A stretch of DNA of 64,000 nt from Geodermatophilaceae bacterium URHA0031 (lineage in GTDB: Bacteria; Actinomycetota; Actinomycetes; Mycobacteriales; Geodermatophilaceae), in the NCBI GenBank assembly GCA_000620205.1, contig JHVP01000011.1, positions 1 to 64,000 of the forward strand. Reading direction: 5' to 3'. Below the pieces are notes generated by a model. The model worked only from the letters and a program-made list of their open reading frames with translations. It had not been told where the DNA came from and ran no database searches. The first letter of the stretch is position 1; every line of letters starts with the position of its first letter. Shown in pieces: positions 1 to 9,593 of this stretch. The position numbers were made by a program, and so were the translations under genes.

Positions 1-22
1 GGGGTGGGTACATCTTCACAGT

Positions 23-140
23 GTTACGGCGGTCATGGCGAAAGGGAAACGCCCGGTCTCATTCCGAACCCGGAAGCTAAGCCTTTCAGCGCCGATGGTA
101 CTGCCCGGGGGACCGGGTGGGAGAGTAGGACGCCGCCGGA
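23..140 (+). rRNA. rrf: 5S ribosomal RNA
   Basis: The sequence starts GTTACGGCGGTCATGGCG, contains the conserved CCGAACCCGGAAGCTAAG core and the GGGAGAGTAGGACGCCGCC 3' strand that pairs with the 5' end, which is the standard actinobacterial 5S layout of about 118 nt. The first 22 bases of the window would be the tail of the 23S-5S spacer. The ends are placed by pairing of the terminal helix and could be off by one or two bases. Confidence 0.95.
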
Positions 141-153
141 CATAACTCCCAGG

Positions 154-185
154 AACGGGGTCACAGCATCAGCTGTGACCCCGTT
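154..185 (+). terminator. Intrinsic terminator of the rRNA operon
   Basis: A perfect 14-bp stem (AACGGGGTCACAGC paired with GCTGTGACCCCGTT) closes a 4-nt ATCA loop and is followed by TTCTGC. It lies 14 bases after the 5S gene, as expected for the end of an rrn operon. Confidence 0.85.
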
Positions 186-255
186 TCTGCATGTCTGCAC
201 ACTTGCCGTCCACCGGCCCACCCCGCTCGCACGTCCCACGACCGGGGCAACCTGC

Positions 256-372
256 ACTTTCACGCGCGAAAGCACCCGCGGTATCCCGCGACTGAGCACC
301 CGTACTTCCACGCGCGAAAGCACCCGCGCTTTCGCGTGACTGAGCACCCGCGGTTTCGCGCGCGAAAGTACG
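256..372. repeat. Tandem 48-bp imperfect repeat with GCGCGCGAAAG cores
   Basis: Two full units and one partial unit occur with a period of about 48 bp (starts near 256, 304 and 352). Each has an ACTTYCACGCGCGAAAGCAC-type core, a small palindrome (CTTTC-gCGCGc-GAAAG), and the first two end in ACTGAGCACCCG. The stretch from 186 to 457 has no convincing gene: reading frames here follow the repeat rather than codon bias. Confidence 0.75.
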
Positions 373-457
373 CGGGGTCCCCTCGTGGGTGGCTGCCGGC
401 TGGAGTCCGCGGTATACGTCAGGACGGAACCCGGCGGGTGTGCCTCCTCGGGAACGA

Positions 458-494
458 CGAACGGCCGGCTGCGGGGTCCGCGGCCGGCCGTTCG
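458..494 (-). terminator. Hairpin terminator of the GntR-ABC operon
   Basis: An 11-bp perfect stem (CGAACGGCCGG / CCGGCCGTTCG) with a 15-nt loop lies 14 bases beyond the stop codon of the minus-strand permease gene. No T-run follows, which is usual in high-G+C actinobacteria. Confidence 0.65.
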
Positions 495-508
495 CGTGCT
501 GCTCAGGT

Positions 509-1210
509 TCAGGGCACCGTGCGCCGCAACCCCAGGTAGGCGAGCGCCCCGGCGGCCACCGCGATGGCGGCGGGTAGAGCGATCGCGGCGGTGGCGGTGG
601 ACAGGTCGCCGAACCACGACCAGATGTCCCCCCAGGTCTTCTGCCAGGTGGCGTAGACGGCGACCGCGCCCCCGAGCAGGAGGGTCAGCAGGCCCAGGGC
701 GTAGAGGCCCGGCGCTCCCCAGCGCTTGAAGACGACGCCGATCCCGATCCCCACGAAGGCACACGCCAGCATCGGCACCGTGTAGACGATGAACTGCAGC
801 AACGGGTTGCCGACGTCCACGGAACCGGGAGCCCAGAAGTGCAGCTGCACGCCCCACCCGTCCGTCGCGTTCTCGATGGCGGCGAGGACCGTCAATGCCA
901 GTCCGTAGCCCACGGACTGGATCGCCGCGCTCAGCGCCGTCCCCAGGTAGAAGTGCCGCCGGCTGAGGCTCAACCCCATGGCGAACGGGAACATCTGCGT
1001 CACCGACTGGGTGAAGACGATCAGCACGGTGATGTACAGCGACGCCAGGCCGCCGGTGAACCCATCGCCCGGAGATGTCGCAGCGACGTCCCCCAGGCCC
1101 CAGATGGCCGCGTTGATGGCGAAGGACGACGCGACGATGGCACAGGGCACTCCGATGCTGAGCGCCGGGTGGACCAGCTGCATGCGCGCGACAGCGGCGA
1201 CGCGGTTCAT
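509..1210 (-). CDS. ABC transporter membrane subunit (233 aa)
   Basis: A multi-spanning membrane protein with about six hydrophobic stretches, beginning MNRVAAVARMQLVHPALSIG and ending in a short basic tail (YLGLRRTVP). It has no signature enzyme motif. Its ATG overlaps the stop codon of the upstream ATPase gene by four bases (ATGA), so the two are translationally coupled and the protein is most likely the permease partner of that ATPase. The GntR-ATPase-permease order is typical of YtrA-regulated exporters that respond to cell-envelope stress or antibiotics. The substrate cannot be told from sequence. Confidence 0.85.
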   Translation of the reverse strand: MNRVAAVARMQLVHPALSIGVPCAIVASSFAINAAIWGLGDVAATSPGDGFTGGLASLYITVLIVFTQSVTQMFPFAMGLSLSRRHFYLGTALSAAIQSVGYGLALTVLAAIENATDGWGVQLHFWAPGSVDVGNPLLQFIVYTVPMLACAFVGIGIGVVFKRWGAPGLYALGLLTLLLGGAVAVYATWQKTWGDIWSWFGDLSTATAAIALPAAIAVAAGALAYLGLRRTVP

Positions 1211-2130
1211 CGGGAGACTCCCAGCAGGTCGGACGGGGCGGCGGAGGTGGCGCGGTCGGTCGTGGTGGAGCGCAGGCTCATCGCGACCACCAGCTTCTGG
1301 ATGCTGGTCGGCTCCACGACGAGCCCCAGCTCGGTGGCCATCCGGCGGGCGGTCGCCGTCCCGGTGCGGACGATCGCCCGGGACTGTCCGGCCAGGCTCT
1401 CGGTCGTGACCAGCTCGTGGGCGGCTCCGAAGGAGGCGACCTGGCGGGCGGGCCCCGAGACGGTGAGCGCCGTGGCCCGCAGGGTCTCCGCATCCGCGTC
1501 GAGCAGGACCCGGCCGCGGTCGATCAGGAGCACGTGCTCGAGCAGGTCGCTGATCTCCTCGATGAGGTGGGTGGAGATGACGATGGTCCGCGGGTGCTCG
1601 GCGTAGTCGGCGAGCAGCCGGTCGTAGAAGAGCTGCCGGGCGACGGCGTCCAGGCCGAGGTACGGCTCGTCGAACAAGGTGATCGGCGCCCGGGAGGCCA
1701 GTCCCAGCACGATGCCGACCGCCGAGGTCATGCCGCGCGAGAGCTTCTTGATGTTCCGCCTCACCGGCAGCTCGAACTCCTCGAGCAGCTGGTCGGCCAG
1801 CTGCTGGTCCCACGAGGGGTAGACCGACGCGGCGGCCCGGACGGCGTCGCACACCCGGAAGAGGTCGGGGTACCGCTGGCTCTCCTTGATGAAGCAGAGC
1901 TGGCTGAGGACGGCGTCGTTCTCGAACGGTGCGCCGCCCAGCACCCGCACCTGTCCGGACGTCGGGACCCGGTGCCCGGTCAGGAGCTGCATCATCGTGG
2001 TCTTGCCGGCACCGTTGCGGCCCAGGAGACCGGTGATCGTGTCGGCCTGGATCTCCGTCGTCACGTCGCTGAGCGCGGTGTGACCCCGGAACCGCATGGT
2101 GACCGACTCGAAGCCGGCGGCTGCCGTCAC
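1207..2130 (-). CDS. ABC transporter ATP-binding protein (307 aa)
   Basis: Cytoplasmic ATPase of the transporter. The Walker A motif GRNGAGKTT is near residues 37-45; a Q-loop region follows. The signature motif reads LSRGM instead of the canonical LSGGQ, and Walker B is ITLFDEP followed by YLGLDA and the H-loop STH. A GTG start at 2130 is chosen because it overlaps the GntR stop codon (GTGA) and directly precedes the ABC domain; a longer reading would run back through the regulator gene. The C-terminal ~90 residues after the nucleotide-binding domain resemble the accessory tail of CcmA/DrrA-like ATPases. Confidence 0.9.
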   Translation of the reverse strand: MTAAAGFESVTMRFRGHTALSDVTTEIQADTITGLLGRNGAGKTTMMQLLTGHRVPTSGQVRVLGGAPFENDAVLSQLCFIKESQRYPDLFRVCDAVRAAASVYPSWDQQLADQLLEEFELPVRRNIKKLSRGMTSAVGIVLGLASRAPITLFDEPYLGLDAVARQLFYDRLLADYAEHPRTIVISTHLIEEISDLLEHVLLIDRGRVLLDADAETLRATALTVSGPARQVASFGAAHELVTTESLAGQSRAIVRTGTATARRMATELGLVVEPTSIQKLVVAMSLRSTTTDRATSAAPSDLLGVSR

Positions 2131-2489
2131 GACTGCCCACCCCGCTCGCGCAGCATCGCGGCGATCTCGGCGACGGTGATCCCGACCTTGTCGGCCTCGA
2201 GCAGCAACGGCGTGAGGTACTGCTCGGCGAACTCGCTGCGGCGCCGCTTCAGCAGCTGCTCGCGGGCCCCGGTGGCGACGAACATCCCGACTCCTCGTCT
2301 CTTGTAGAGGACCCCGTCGGTCACCAGCTGGTTCAGGCCCTTGGCTGCGGTGGCGGGGTTGATGCGGTGGAAGGCGGCCAGCTCGTTGGAGGAGGGCGCC
2401 TGGCTCTCCTCGGCGAGCGAGCCGTCGACGATCGCGTCCTCCAACTGGACGGCGATCTGCCGGAAGATCGGGCCGGCATCCTCGTTCAT
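2127..2489 (-). CDS. GntR family regulator, YtrA-type (120 aa)
   Basis: DNA-binding repressor with a GntR winged helix in the first ~75 residues (PIFRQIAVQLEDAIVDG, then a helix-turn-helix in PSSNELAAFHRINPATAAKG and the wing GVLYKRRGVGMFV), followed by a short ~45-residue helical tail. That short effector/dimerisation tail is the mark of the YtrA subfamily, whose members usually repress an ABC transporter in the same operon. It is the first gene of the regulator-ATPase-permease operon and overlaps the ATPase start by four bases. The ATG at 2489 lies about 40 bp downstream of a perfect palindrome (2529-2552) that is its likely operator. Confidence 0.9.
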   Translation of the reverse strand: MNEDAGPIFRQIAVQLEDAIVDGSLAEESQAPSSNELAAFHRINPATAAKGLNQLVTDGVLYKRRGVGMFVATGAREQLLKRRRSEFAEQYLTPLLLEADKVGITVAEIAAMLRERGGQS

Positions 2490-2528
2490 GCCGGTGCCGG
2501 GCGAACGAGACGAGCCCGGTGGCTCGCT

Positions 2529-2552
2529 GGTTCATTACTCATGTAATGAACC
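2529..2552. promoter_or_regulatory. Probable GntR/YtrA operator
   Basis: A perfect inverted repeat GGTTCATTAC-TCAT-GTAATGAACC lies upstream of the GntR gene in an A/T-rich patch that would hold its promoter. It is nested inside a second, 12-bp perfect inverted repeat (CGAGCCCGGTGG at 2511-2522 and CCACCGGGCTCG at 2559-2570). Autoregulation through such a site is common for this family; binding here is an inference. Confidence 0.7.
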
Positions 2553-2609
2553 ATAGAACCACCGGGCTCGGTGGGGCAAGTGCCTGTCCGCGGGCGTCCC
2601 GCGCTCGGG

Positions 2610-3377
2610 TCAGGCGGAGGGGTCGTCGTCCGGCTCGGAGGCGGCCGCCTGGTCCGGCTGGCCGGCCAGGATCAGGTAGAGGGCGCGCCGGGCGTCGGTC
2701 AGGACGCGCCCCGCCGCTGCGAGCTGGGCCGGGTCCCCGACCCGGCCCAGCTGGTGGGCGGCCCCCATGAGCTCGCCCATCAGCGCGCGCAGGTCGGGCG
2801 AGTCGCCGTCGCCGGCGAACGCCGCGAACGGGTCGACCTCGCCGAGGCTCGCGAGGTGCTCCCGGCCGGCCTCGGTCAGGGTGACCAGCTTGCGGCCGCC
2901 GTCGGCCGAGACCGTGACCAGGCCCTCGTCCTCGAGCTGCGCGATGGTGGGGTAGACCGCTCCGGGGCTCAGCCGCCAGGCGCCGCCGGTGCGCTCGGCC
3001 ACCGCCTGCATGAGCTGGTAGCCGTGCATCGGCTCGTCGGCCAGCAGCATCAGGAGTGCGGAGCGGACGTCACCGCGGCCGGCCCGGCCGTGGCGGCCGC
3101 GACCGCCCCGAGGGCCGCCGCGGTGGCCACGCGGACCCTCGCCGAACGGTCCGCCCGGCCCGCCGCCGAAGGGGCCGCCGCCGAACGGGCCGCCGCCGAA
3201 CGGGCCACCGCCGAAGGGCGGGTGGTGCCGGCGGCTGCTCCCGTCGGCGCGGGCGCTGTCGAAGCGCTCCCGGCCGGGGTGGTCGTGCGGGTGGTGCCGG
3301 TGGTCCCCGGCGTCCGCGCCGGGGGTGGGGATGTGGTGGTGGCGGCTGTGCCGGGACCACGGGGTGGTGGGCTTCAT
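2610..3377 (-). CDS. PadR family regulator with His/Gly-rich N-terminus (255 aa)
   Basis: The DNA-binding PadR domain spans about residues 105-180 ([20 protein letters not shown], then [20 protein letters not shown]), followed by a C-terminal helical segment. The first ~100 residues are low complexity: a His-rich stretch ([16 protein letters not shown]), then repeated FGGGP units, then an Arg/Gly-rich stretch. The ATG at 3377 is preceded at 6 nt by GGAGG and is preferred over an in-frame TTG six bases upstream. The gene is divergent from the urease operon and may control itself through the palindrome at 3406-3421. Its ligand is unknown. Confidence 0.85.
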   Translation of the reverse strand: MKPTTPWSRHSRHHHIPTPGADAGDHRHHPHDHPGRERFDSARADGSSRRHHPPFGGGPFGGGPFGGGPFGGGPGGPFGEGPRGHRGGPRGGRGRHGRAGRGDVRSALLMLLADEPMHGYQLMQAVAERTGGAWRLSPGAVYPTIAQLEDEGLVTVSADGGRKLVTLTEAGREHLASLGEVDPFAAFAGDGDSPDLRALMGELMGAAHQLGRVGDPAQLAAAGRVLTDARRALYLILAGQPDQAAASEPDDDPSA

Positions 3378-3405
3378 GTCCAACCTCCAGGTGTCGTTGA
3401 TGCGG

Positions 3406-3421
3406 TCACGATATATCGCGA
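3406..3421. promoter_or_regulatory. Probable PadR operator
   Basis: The 16-bp near-palindrome TCACGATATATCGCGA (perfect core CGATATATCG) is a conspicuous A/T-rich island about 30 bp upstream of the PadR start codon, in the PadR-ureA divergent region. ATAT-centred palindromes of this kind are common PadR targets. Whether it also affects ureA, whose start lies about 90 bp away, is open. Confidence 0.6.
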
Positions 3422-3513
3422 CATGGCGCGGCGCAAGGACGCAACAGGGCTGTCACACGGCTGGGCTACCTTCCGGGCTCCACCCACCCCGGGACGCCAG
3501 GAGGCCGACGACC

Positions 3514-3816
3514 GTGCTGCTCTCCCCCCACGAGCAGGAGCGGCTGATGCTGAGCTACGCCGCCGAGCTCGCCCGGCGTCGTCGGGCCCGCGGCCTCAAG
3601 CTCAACCTCCCCGAGGCGACCGCGATCGTCACCGACCACGTCCTCGAGGGCGCCCGGGACGGCGAGCGGGTCACCGACCTCATGCAGTCCGGTCGCACGG
3701 TGCTGGGGCGCGACGACGTCATGGACGGCGTGCCCGAGCTGCTGGAGGAGGTGCAGGTGGAGGCCACCTTCCCGGACGGGACGAAGCTCGTGACGGTCCA
3801 CCAGCCGATCCCGTGA
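3514..3816 (+). CDS. ureA: Urease subunit gamma (100 aa)
   Basis: The small structural subunit of the nickel urease, which hydrolyses urea to ammonia and carbamate in the cytoplasm. The protein starts [20 protein letters not shown] and carries the family landmarks [15 protein letters not shown] and [20 protein letters not shown], at the usual length of 100 residues. The GTG start at 3514 is preceded by AGGAGG with a 9-nt spacer. It begins the operon ureA-ureB-ureC-ureF-ureG-ureD, and its stop codon falls within the first copy of a 36-bp tandem repeat. Confidence 0.97.
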   Translation: MLLSPHEQERLMLSYAAELARRRRARGLKLNLPEATAIVTDHVLEGARDGERVTDLMQSGRTVLGRDDVMDGVPELLEEVQVEATFPDGTKLVTVHQPIP

Positions 3817-3890
3817 GCGCCAGCGAACGGGGCCATCGAGTAGAGCCCGTGAGCGCCAGCGAACGGGGCCATCGAGCAGAGCCCGTGAGC
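3810..3890 (+). repeat. 36-bp tandem duplication at the ureA-ureB junction
   Basis: Two 36-bp copies (3810-3845 and 3846-3881) differ by one base (TAGAG vs CAGAG) and are followed by a 9-bp partial third copy. Each begins CCCGTGAGCGCCAGCGAACG. Because 36 is a multiple of three, the repeat is in frame with ureB and offers three equivalent GTG starts at 3813, 3849 and 3885. Confidence 0.9.
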
Positions 3891-4201
3891 GGCGAGCCGG
3901 TGATCCCCGGCGAGGTCATCCCGGCCGAGGGGGTCATCGAGACGCTCCCCGGGGCGCCGCGGATCGAGCTGCCGGTGCACAACACCGGTGACCGGCCCGT
4001 GCAGGTCGGCTCGCACTTCCACTTCGCCCAGGCCAACGCCGCGCTGGCGTTCGACCGGGCGGCCGCGCACGGTCACCGGCTCGACATCGCCGCCGGGACC
4101 GCCGTCCGGTTCGAGCCCGGCATCCAGCGCACCGTGGTCCTGGTCCCGCTGGCCGGCGCCCGGCTCGTGCCGGGTCTGACGGCCGAGGGGGGTCTGGGCT
4201 G

Positions 4202-4202
<1 letters not shown>
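3885..4202 (+). CDS. ureB: Urease subunit beta (105 aa; start uncertain)
   Basis: Structural beta subunit of urease, recognised by [11 protein letters not shown], the [18 protein letters not shown] core and the [16 protein letters not shown] segment. Homology to the family begins at VIPGEV (GTG at 3900). In-frame GTG codons at 3813 (overlapping the ureA stop as GTGA), 3849, 3885 and 3900 are all possible; 3885 is a compromise, as the first two would add repeat-encoded residues ([13 protein letters not shown], twice). The stop codon overlaps the ureC ATG by one base. Confidence 0.93.
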
Positions 4203-5922
<1,720 letters not shown>

Positions 5923-5923
<1 letters not shown>

Positions 5924-6570
5924 TGACGGCCGCGCTGCTCACGCTGGCCGACTCCCGGCTGCCTGCCGGCGGCCACACGCACTCCGGCGGCGTGGAGCAG
6001 GCGATCGCCGCCGGCGTGCTCACCGACCCGGCGTCGCTGGCCCTGTTCCTGCGACGTCGGCTGACCACGTCCGGGGCGGTCGCCGCCGGGCTGGCCGCGG
6101 CCGCGTGCCGGGCCGTGGACGACGCCGACGTGGTGGCGGCGTTGTCCGCGCTCGACGCGGAGGCCGACGCCCGCACCCCCTCACCGGCGCTGCGGGCCGC
6201 CTCGCGGCAACAGGGGCGCGGGCTGGTCCGGGTCGGTGGCCGGGCCTGGCCGCACCCGGCCTGGGCCGCCCTCCCCGCCCAGCCGCACCACCCGCTGGCC
6301 TTGGGGGTGGCCGCTGCCGCCGGGGGGCTGACCCCGCGTGAGGCGGCCGCGGCAGCGGCGTACCTGTCGGTCTCCGGGCCGGCCACCGCTGCCCAGCGGT
6401 TGCTCGCCATGGACCCGATCACCGTCGCCGCGGTCACCGCCCGGCTCGCCCCCGAGGTCGACGCGGTGGCGGCAGCGTCGACCGACGGTCTCCCGGCCGC
6501 CGCCGACCCGCTGCTGGACCTGCTCGCCGAAGTGCACACCGCACGGAAGGACCGGTTCTTCGCCTCATGA
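5923..6570 (+). CDS. ureF: Urease accessory protein UreF (215 aa)
   Basis: A urease maturation factor that joins UreD and UreG on apo-urease and helps GTP-dependent nickel delivery. The N-terminus LLTLADSRLPAGGHTHSGGV is the family signature (family form DSxxPxGxFxHSxGLE), here with a His in the second half. The rest is alanine-rich and helical. The ATG overlaps the ureC stop by one base. No ureE gene is present between ureC and ureF, which is normal in actinobacterial urease clusters. Confidence 0.93.
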
Positions 6571-6588
6571 CCCTCACCAGGAGTGCAC

Positions 6589-7266
6589 ATGCCGCCTGAC
6601 CACAACCTGGACGACTACGTCGACCCCTACAGCCCCGGGCACCGCCACGGCGGTCCGCTGCGGGTGGGGCTCGGCGGCCCGGTGGGCTCCGGCAAGACGG
6701 CGCTGGCCGCCGCGCTGTGCCGGACCCTGGGCGCGGAGTACGACCTCGCCGTCGTCACCAACGACATCTACACGACCGAGGACGCCGACTTCCTGCGCCG
6801 CAACGCGGTGCTGCCCGACGACCGGATCGAGGCCGTCCAGACCGGCTGCTGCCCGCACACCGCGATCCGCGACGACATCACCGCCAACCTGGACGCCGTC
6901 GAGCTGCTGGAGTCCCGGCACCCGGGGCTGGAGCTGGTCCTGGTCGAGTCCGGCGGGGACAACCTCACCGCCTCCTTCAGCTACGGCCTGGTCGACGTGC
7001 AGGTCTTCGTCGTGGACGTCGCCGGTGGGGACAAGGTCCCCCGCAAGGGCGGCCCGGGCGTCACCGCCTCGGACCTGCTCGTGGTCAACAAGACCGACCT
7101 CGCGCCGCTGGTGGGGGCGGACCTGGGCGTCATGCGCCGGGACGCCGACGCGGTGCGCGGGGGCAAGCCGACGCTGCTCATCTCCCTGCGCGAGGACCCC
7201 GCGGCGACCGAGGTGGCCGAGTGGGTGCGCGAGCAGGTGCGGGCGAGGGCGCTGCAGGAGGCGTGA
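6589..7266 (+). CDS. ureG: Urease accessory GTPase UreG (225 aa)
   Basis: SIMIBI-class GTPase that couples GTP hydrolysis to nickel insertion. The P-loop [15 protein letters not shown], the metal-binding CPH motif ([11 protein letters not shown]), the [11 protein letters not shown] switch and the NKTD guanine-specificity motif are all present. The ATG at 6589 has AGGAG at 5 nt; an upstream in-frame GTG at 6583 overlaps that ribosome-binding site and is less likely. A His-rich N-terminal stretch is short ([18 protein letters not shown]). It overlaps ureD by four bases. Confidence 0.97.
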   Translation: MPPDHNLDDYVDPYSPGHRHGGPLRVGLGGPVGSGKTALAAALCRTLGAEYDLAVVTNDIYTTEDADFLRRNAVLPDDRIEAVQTGCCPHTAIRDDITANLDAVELLESRHPGLELVLVESGGDNLTASFSYGLVDVQVFVVDVAGGDKVPRKGGPGVTASDLLVVNKTDLAPLVGADLGVMRRDADAVRGGKPTLLISLREDPAATEVAEWVREQVRARALQEA

Positions 7267-7976
7267 GGACCCGGGTGGAGGTGGTGGCCCGGAGCGACCC
7301 GCGAGGTCGCACGGTGCTGCCGGTGGTGCGCGCCAGCGGCCAGCTCGCCGTCCGGCGGACCGGACCGACCACGGTGCACCTGGTCGCCACGGCCTTCGGA
7401 CCGCTGGGCGGGGACGACGCGGAGGTCCGGCTGGTCGTGGAGGAGGGGGCCCGGCTGTCCGTGCACTCGGTCGCCGCCGCCGTGGTGCTGCCCGCCCGAG
7501 GGGAGTCGCCACCCTCCCGGCAGGTGGTGCGGGCCGAGGTCGCCGGCGTCCTGCACCTCGCGCCCGAGCCGACGGTCGTGACCGCCCGCGCCGTCCACCT
7601 CGCCGAACTGCACGCCGAGCTGGACGGGCGCGGGGAGCTGACCGCGACCGAGCAGGTGCTGCTCGGCCGGGCGGGGGAGGAACCGGGACGCTGGACCGGC
7701 ACGACCCGCGTCGTCGTGGCCGGCCGCCCGGTGCTGCACACCACCGTCGGGCTCGGCCCCGGTGCGCCCGCCTGGTCGCCGCCGGTCGCTCCGCGGGCCT
7801 ACGTGTCCACGGTCCGGGTGGGTGACCCGCAGGCAGCGGTGCGGACGGGGGTGGACGCCGTACGGTTGCCGCTGCCCGGCGGCTGGGTGGGCACCGCCTG
7901 GGCCGGGGAGCTGCACGAGGCGGTGACCCGGCTGGCCGGCGTCACCCGGGAGCGGGACCTGGAGGTGGCGCGGTGA
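7263..7976 (+). CDS. ureD: Urease accessory protein UreD (237 aa)
   Basis: Scaffold for the UreD-F-G maturation complex. It is the short actinobacterial form. Family features include [13 protein letters not shown] near the start, [21 protein letters not shown], a [11 protein letters not shown] segment and [11 protein letters not shown] in the C-terminal half. It starts with GTG at 7263 in a GTGA overlap with ureG and ends in another GTGA overlap with the allantoinase gene, so urea production and urea hydrolysis are in one transcript. Confidence 0.9.
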   Translation: MRTRVEVVARSDPRGRTVLPVVRASGQLAVRRTGPTTVHLVATAFGPLGGDDAEVRLVVEEGARLSVHSVAAAVVLPARGESPPSRQVVRAEVAGVLHLAPEPTVVTARAVHLAELHAELDGRGELTATEQVLLGRAGEEPGRWTGTTRVVVAGRPVLHTTVGLGPGAPAWSPPVAPRAYVSTVRVGDPQAAVRTGVDAVRLPLPGGWVGTAWAGELHEAVTRLAGVTRERDLEVAR

Positions 7977-9298
7977 GCGGGGCGATCGTCGTCCGGGCGC
8001 GGCGGGTGGTCCTCCCCGACGGGGAGCGGGCGGCGGCGGTGCACGTCCGGGACGGCGTCATCGAGGCGGTGACCGGCTTCGACGAGGCCGGCGACCGGCC
8101 GGTGACCCTGGCCGCGGACGAGGTGCTGCTGCCGGGCCTGGTCGACAGCCACGTGCACGTCAACGAGCCCGGGCGCACCGAGTGGGAGGGCTTCGCCTCG
8201 GCCACCCGGGCCGCGGCCGCCGGCGGCGTCACCACGATCGTCGACATGCCGCTCAACTCGGTGCCGCCGACCGTCAACGCCAAGGCGCTGCAGGTGAAGC
8301 GGCAGGCGGCGCAGGGGCAGCTGAGCGTGGACGTCGCCTTCTGGGGCGGCGCGGTGCCCGGCAACGCGAGCCAGCTCCAGCGGCTGCTCGCCGCCGGCGC
8401 GGTGGGCGTGAAGTGCTTCCTGCTGGACTCCGGGGTGCCCGAGTTCCCGCCGCTGGACGACGCCGGCCTGCGGGCGGCGCTCACCGCGCTGGCCGAGGTC
8501 GACGGGCTGCTCATCGCGCACTGCGAGGACGACGACGTGATCGCCGCAGCGCCGGACCCGGGCGGCCCGCGCTACGCGGACTTCCTCGCCTCCCGTCCCG
8601 GTGCGGCCGAGGAGACGGCGATCGGCCGGTTGATCGCCGCCGCCCGCGACACCGGTGCCCGGGTGCACGTCGTGCACCTGGCCGACGCCGGTGCCCTGCC
8701 GATGCTGCGCGCCGCCCGCGCCGAGGGCGTGCGGATCACCGTCGAGACCTGCCCGCACTACCTCACCTTCAGCGCCGAGGAGGTGCCCGACGGGGCGACC
8801 TCGTTCAAGTGCTGCCCGCCCATCCGCGAGGCGGTGCACCGCGAGGCGCTGTGGGCCGCGCTGGCCGACGGGGACATCGACCTGGTGGTCAGCGACCACT
8901 CGCCCTGCACCCCGGAGCTCAAGCGGCTCGACGTGGGCGACTTCGCGTCGGCCTGGGGCGGCATCGCCGGCCTGCAGGTGACCCTGCCGGTGGTCTGGAC
9001 CGGCGCCCGCGCCCGCGGGCTGTCGTTGGGCGACGTCGTGCGCTGGATGTCCGCAGCGCCGGCGGCGCTGACCGGGCTGACCGGCAAGGGCGGGATCGCG
9101 GTGGGCAAGGACGCCGACCTGGTCGCCTTCGCGCCCGACGAACGGTCCACCGTGGGCGAGCTGCACCACCGCAACCCGGTGACGCCTTACACCGGTCGGG
9201 AGCTCACCGGCGTCGTCCGCCGGGCCTGGCTGCACGGCGAGGAGCTGGTGGACGGGAACGCGCCCCGCGGCCGGCTGCTCAGCCGGGGGCGCGCCTGA
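7973..9298 (+). CDS. allB: Allantoinase (441 aa)
   Basis: Cyclic amidohydrolase that opens the hydantoin ring of allantoin to give allantoate. Metal-site motifs in order: DSHVHVNEPGRTEWEG (HxH), the lysine in GVKCFLLDSG, His in IAHCEDDD and VVHLADAGAL, and the Asp in VVSDHSPCTPELK. MPLNSVPPT is typical of allantoinases rather than dihydropyrimidinases. Start GTG at 7973 overlaps ureD. Location between urease and allantoicase supports the assignment. Confidence 0.95.
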   Translation: MSGAIVVRARRVVLPDGERAAAVHVRDGVIEAVTGFDEAGDRPVTLAADEVLLPGLVDSHVHVNEPGRTEWEGFASATRAAAAGGVTTIVDMPLNSVPPTVNAKALQVKRQAAQGQLSVDVAFWGGAVPGNASQLQRLLAAGAVGVKCFLLDSGVPEFPPLDDAGLRAALTALAEVDGLLIAHCEDDDVIAAAPDPGGPRYADFLASRPGAAEETAIGRLIAAARDTGARVHVVHLADAGALPMLRAARAEGVRITVETCPHYLTFSAEEVPDGATSFKCCPPIREAVHREALWAALADGDIDLVVSDHSPCTPELKRLDVGDFASAWGGIAGLQVTLPVVWTGARARGLSLGDVVRWMSAAPAALTGLTGKGGIAVGKDADLVAFAPDERSTVGELHHRNPVTPYTGRELTGVVRRAWLHGEELVDGNAPRGRLLSRGRA

Positions 9299-9302
9299 AC
9301 CC

Positions 9303-9357
9303 GGCCTCCCTGCAGGGGCCCGCCGCGAGCTTGCGAGCGGTGGGGGCAGGGAGGTCC
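9303..9357. terminator. Two-tier hairpin repeat, copy A
   Basis: Outer stem CCTCCCTGC/GCAGGGAGG and inner stem CCCGCCGC/GCGGTGGG around a GAGC-TTGCGA loop. It lies five bases after allB and ends exactly at the stop codon of the convergent small gene, so it would terminate both. One of four related elements in the window (others at 35381, 43050 and 52510). Confidence 0.75.
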
Positions 9358-9504
9358 TTATTCTTCCTCGGCCGCCTGGTCGAGGATCTTCGGGTCGTCG
9401 TCGACCCCGCCGGCCGGGTCGGCGTTGCCGAGGGCCGTCTCGGCGGGGAGCTGCTCGACGTGCGCCTTGGCGCGGGCCTTCAGGTCGTCGTCGGGGCTGG
9501 TCAT
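9358..9504 (-). CDS. Small acidic hypothetical protein (48 aa)
   Basis: Not a recognised family. The protein starts MTSPDDDLKARAKAHVEQLP and ends KILDQAAEEE; it is acidic, without cysteine, a signal peptide or a membrane segment. The gene call rests on a very good ribosome-binding site (GGGAGG, 7-nt spacer) before the ATG at 9504, on strong third-position G/C use, and on position between two 3' signals: its stop codon abuts hairpin copy A. It is convergent with allB and divergent from the allantoicase gene. Confidence 0.65.
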   Translation of the reverse strand: MTSPDDDLKARAKAHVEQLPAETALGNADPAGGVDDDPKILDQAAEEE

Positions 9505-9593
9505 GCGGTGCCTCCCAGGGATCGGTGGTCTGACCACCCTGCCCTACCCTCGCGGCGCGGGGTAACCGCGCCAGCACGGAGAACTGGAGAACG

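Noticed and set aside
33-857. A minus-strand frame running through the 5S gene, its terminator and the 3' part of the permease
   Set aside because: It crosses an rRNA gene and two terminators and has no recognisable protein features.
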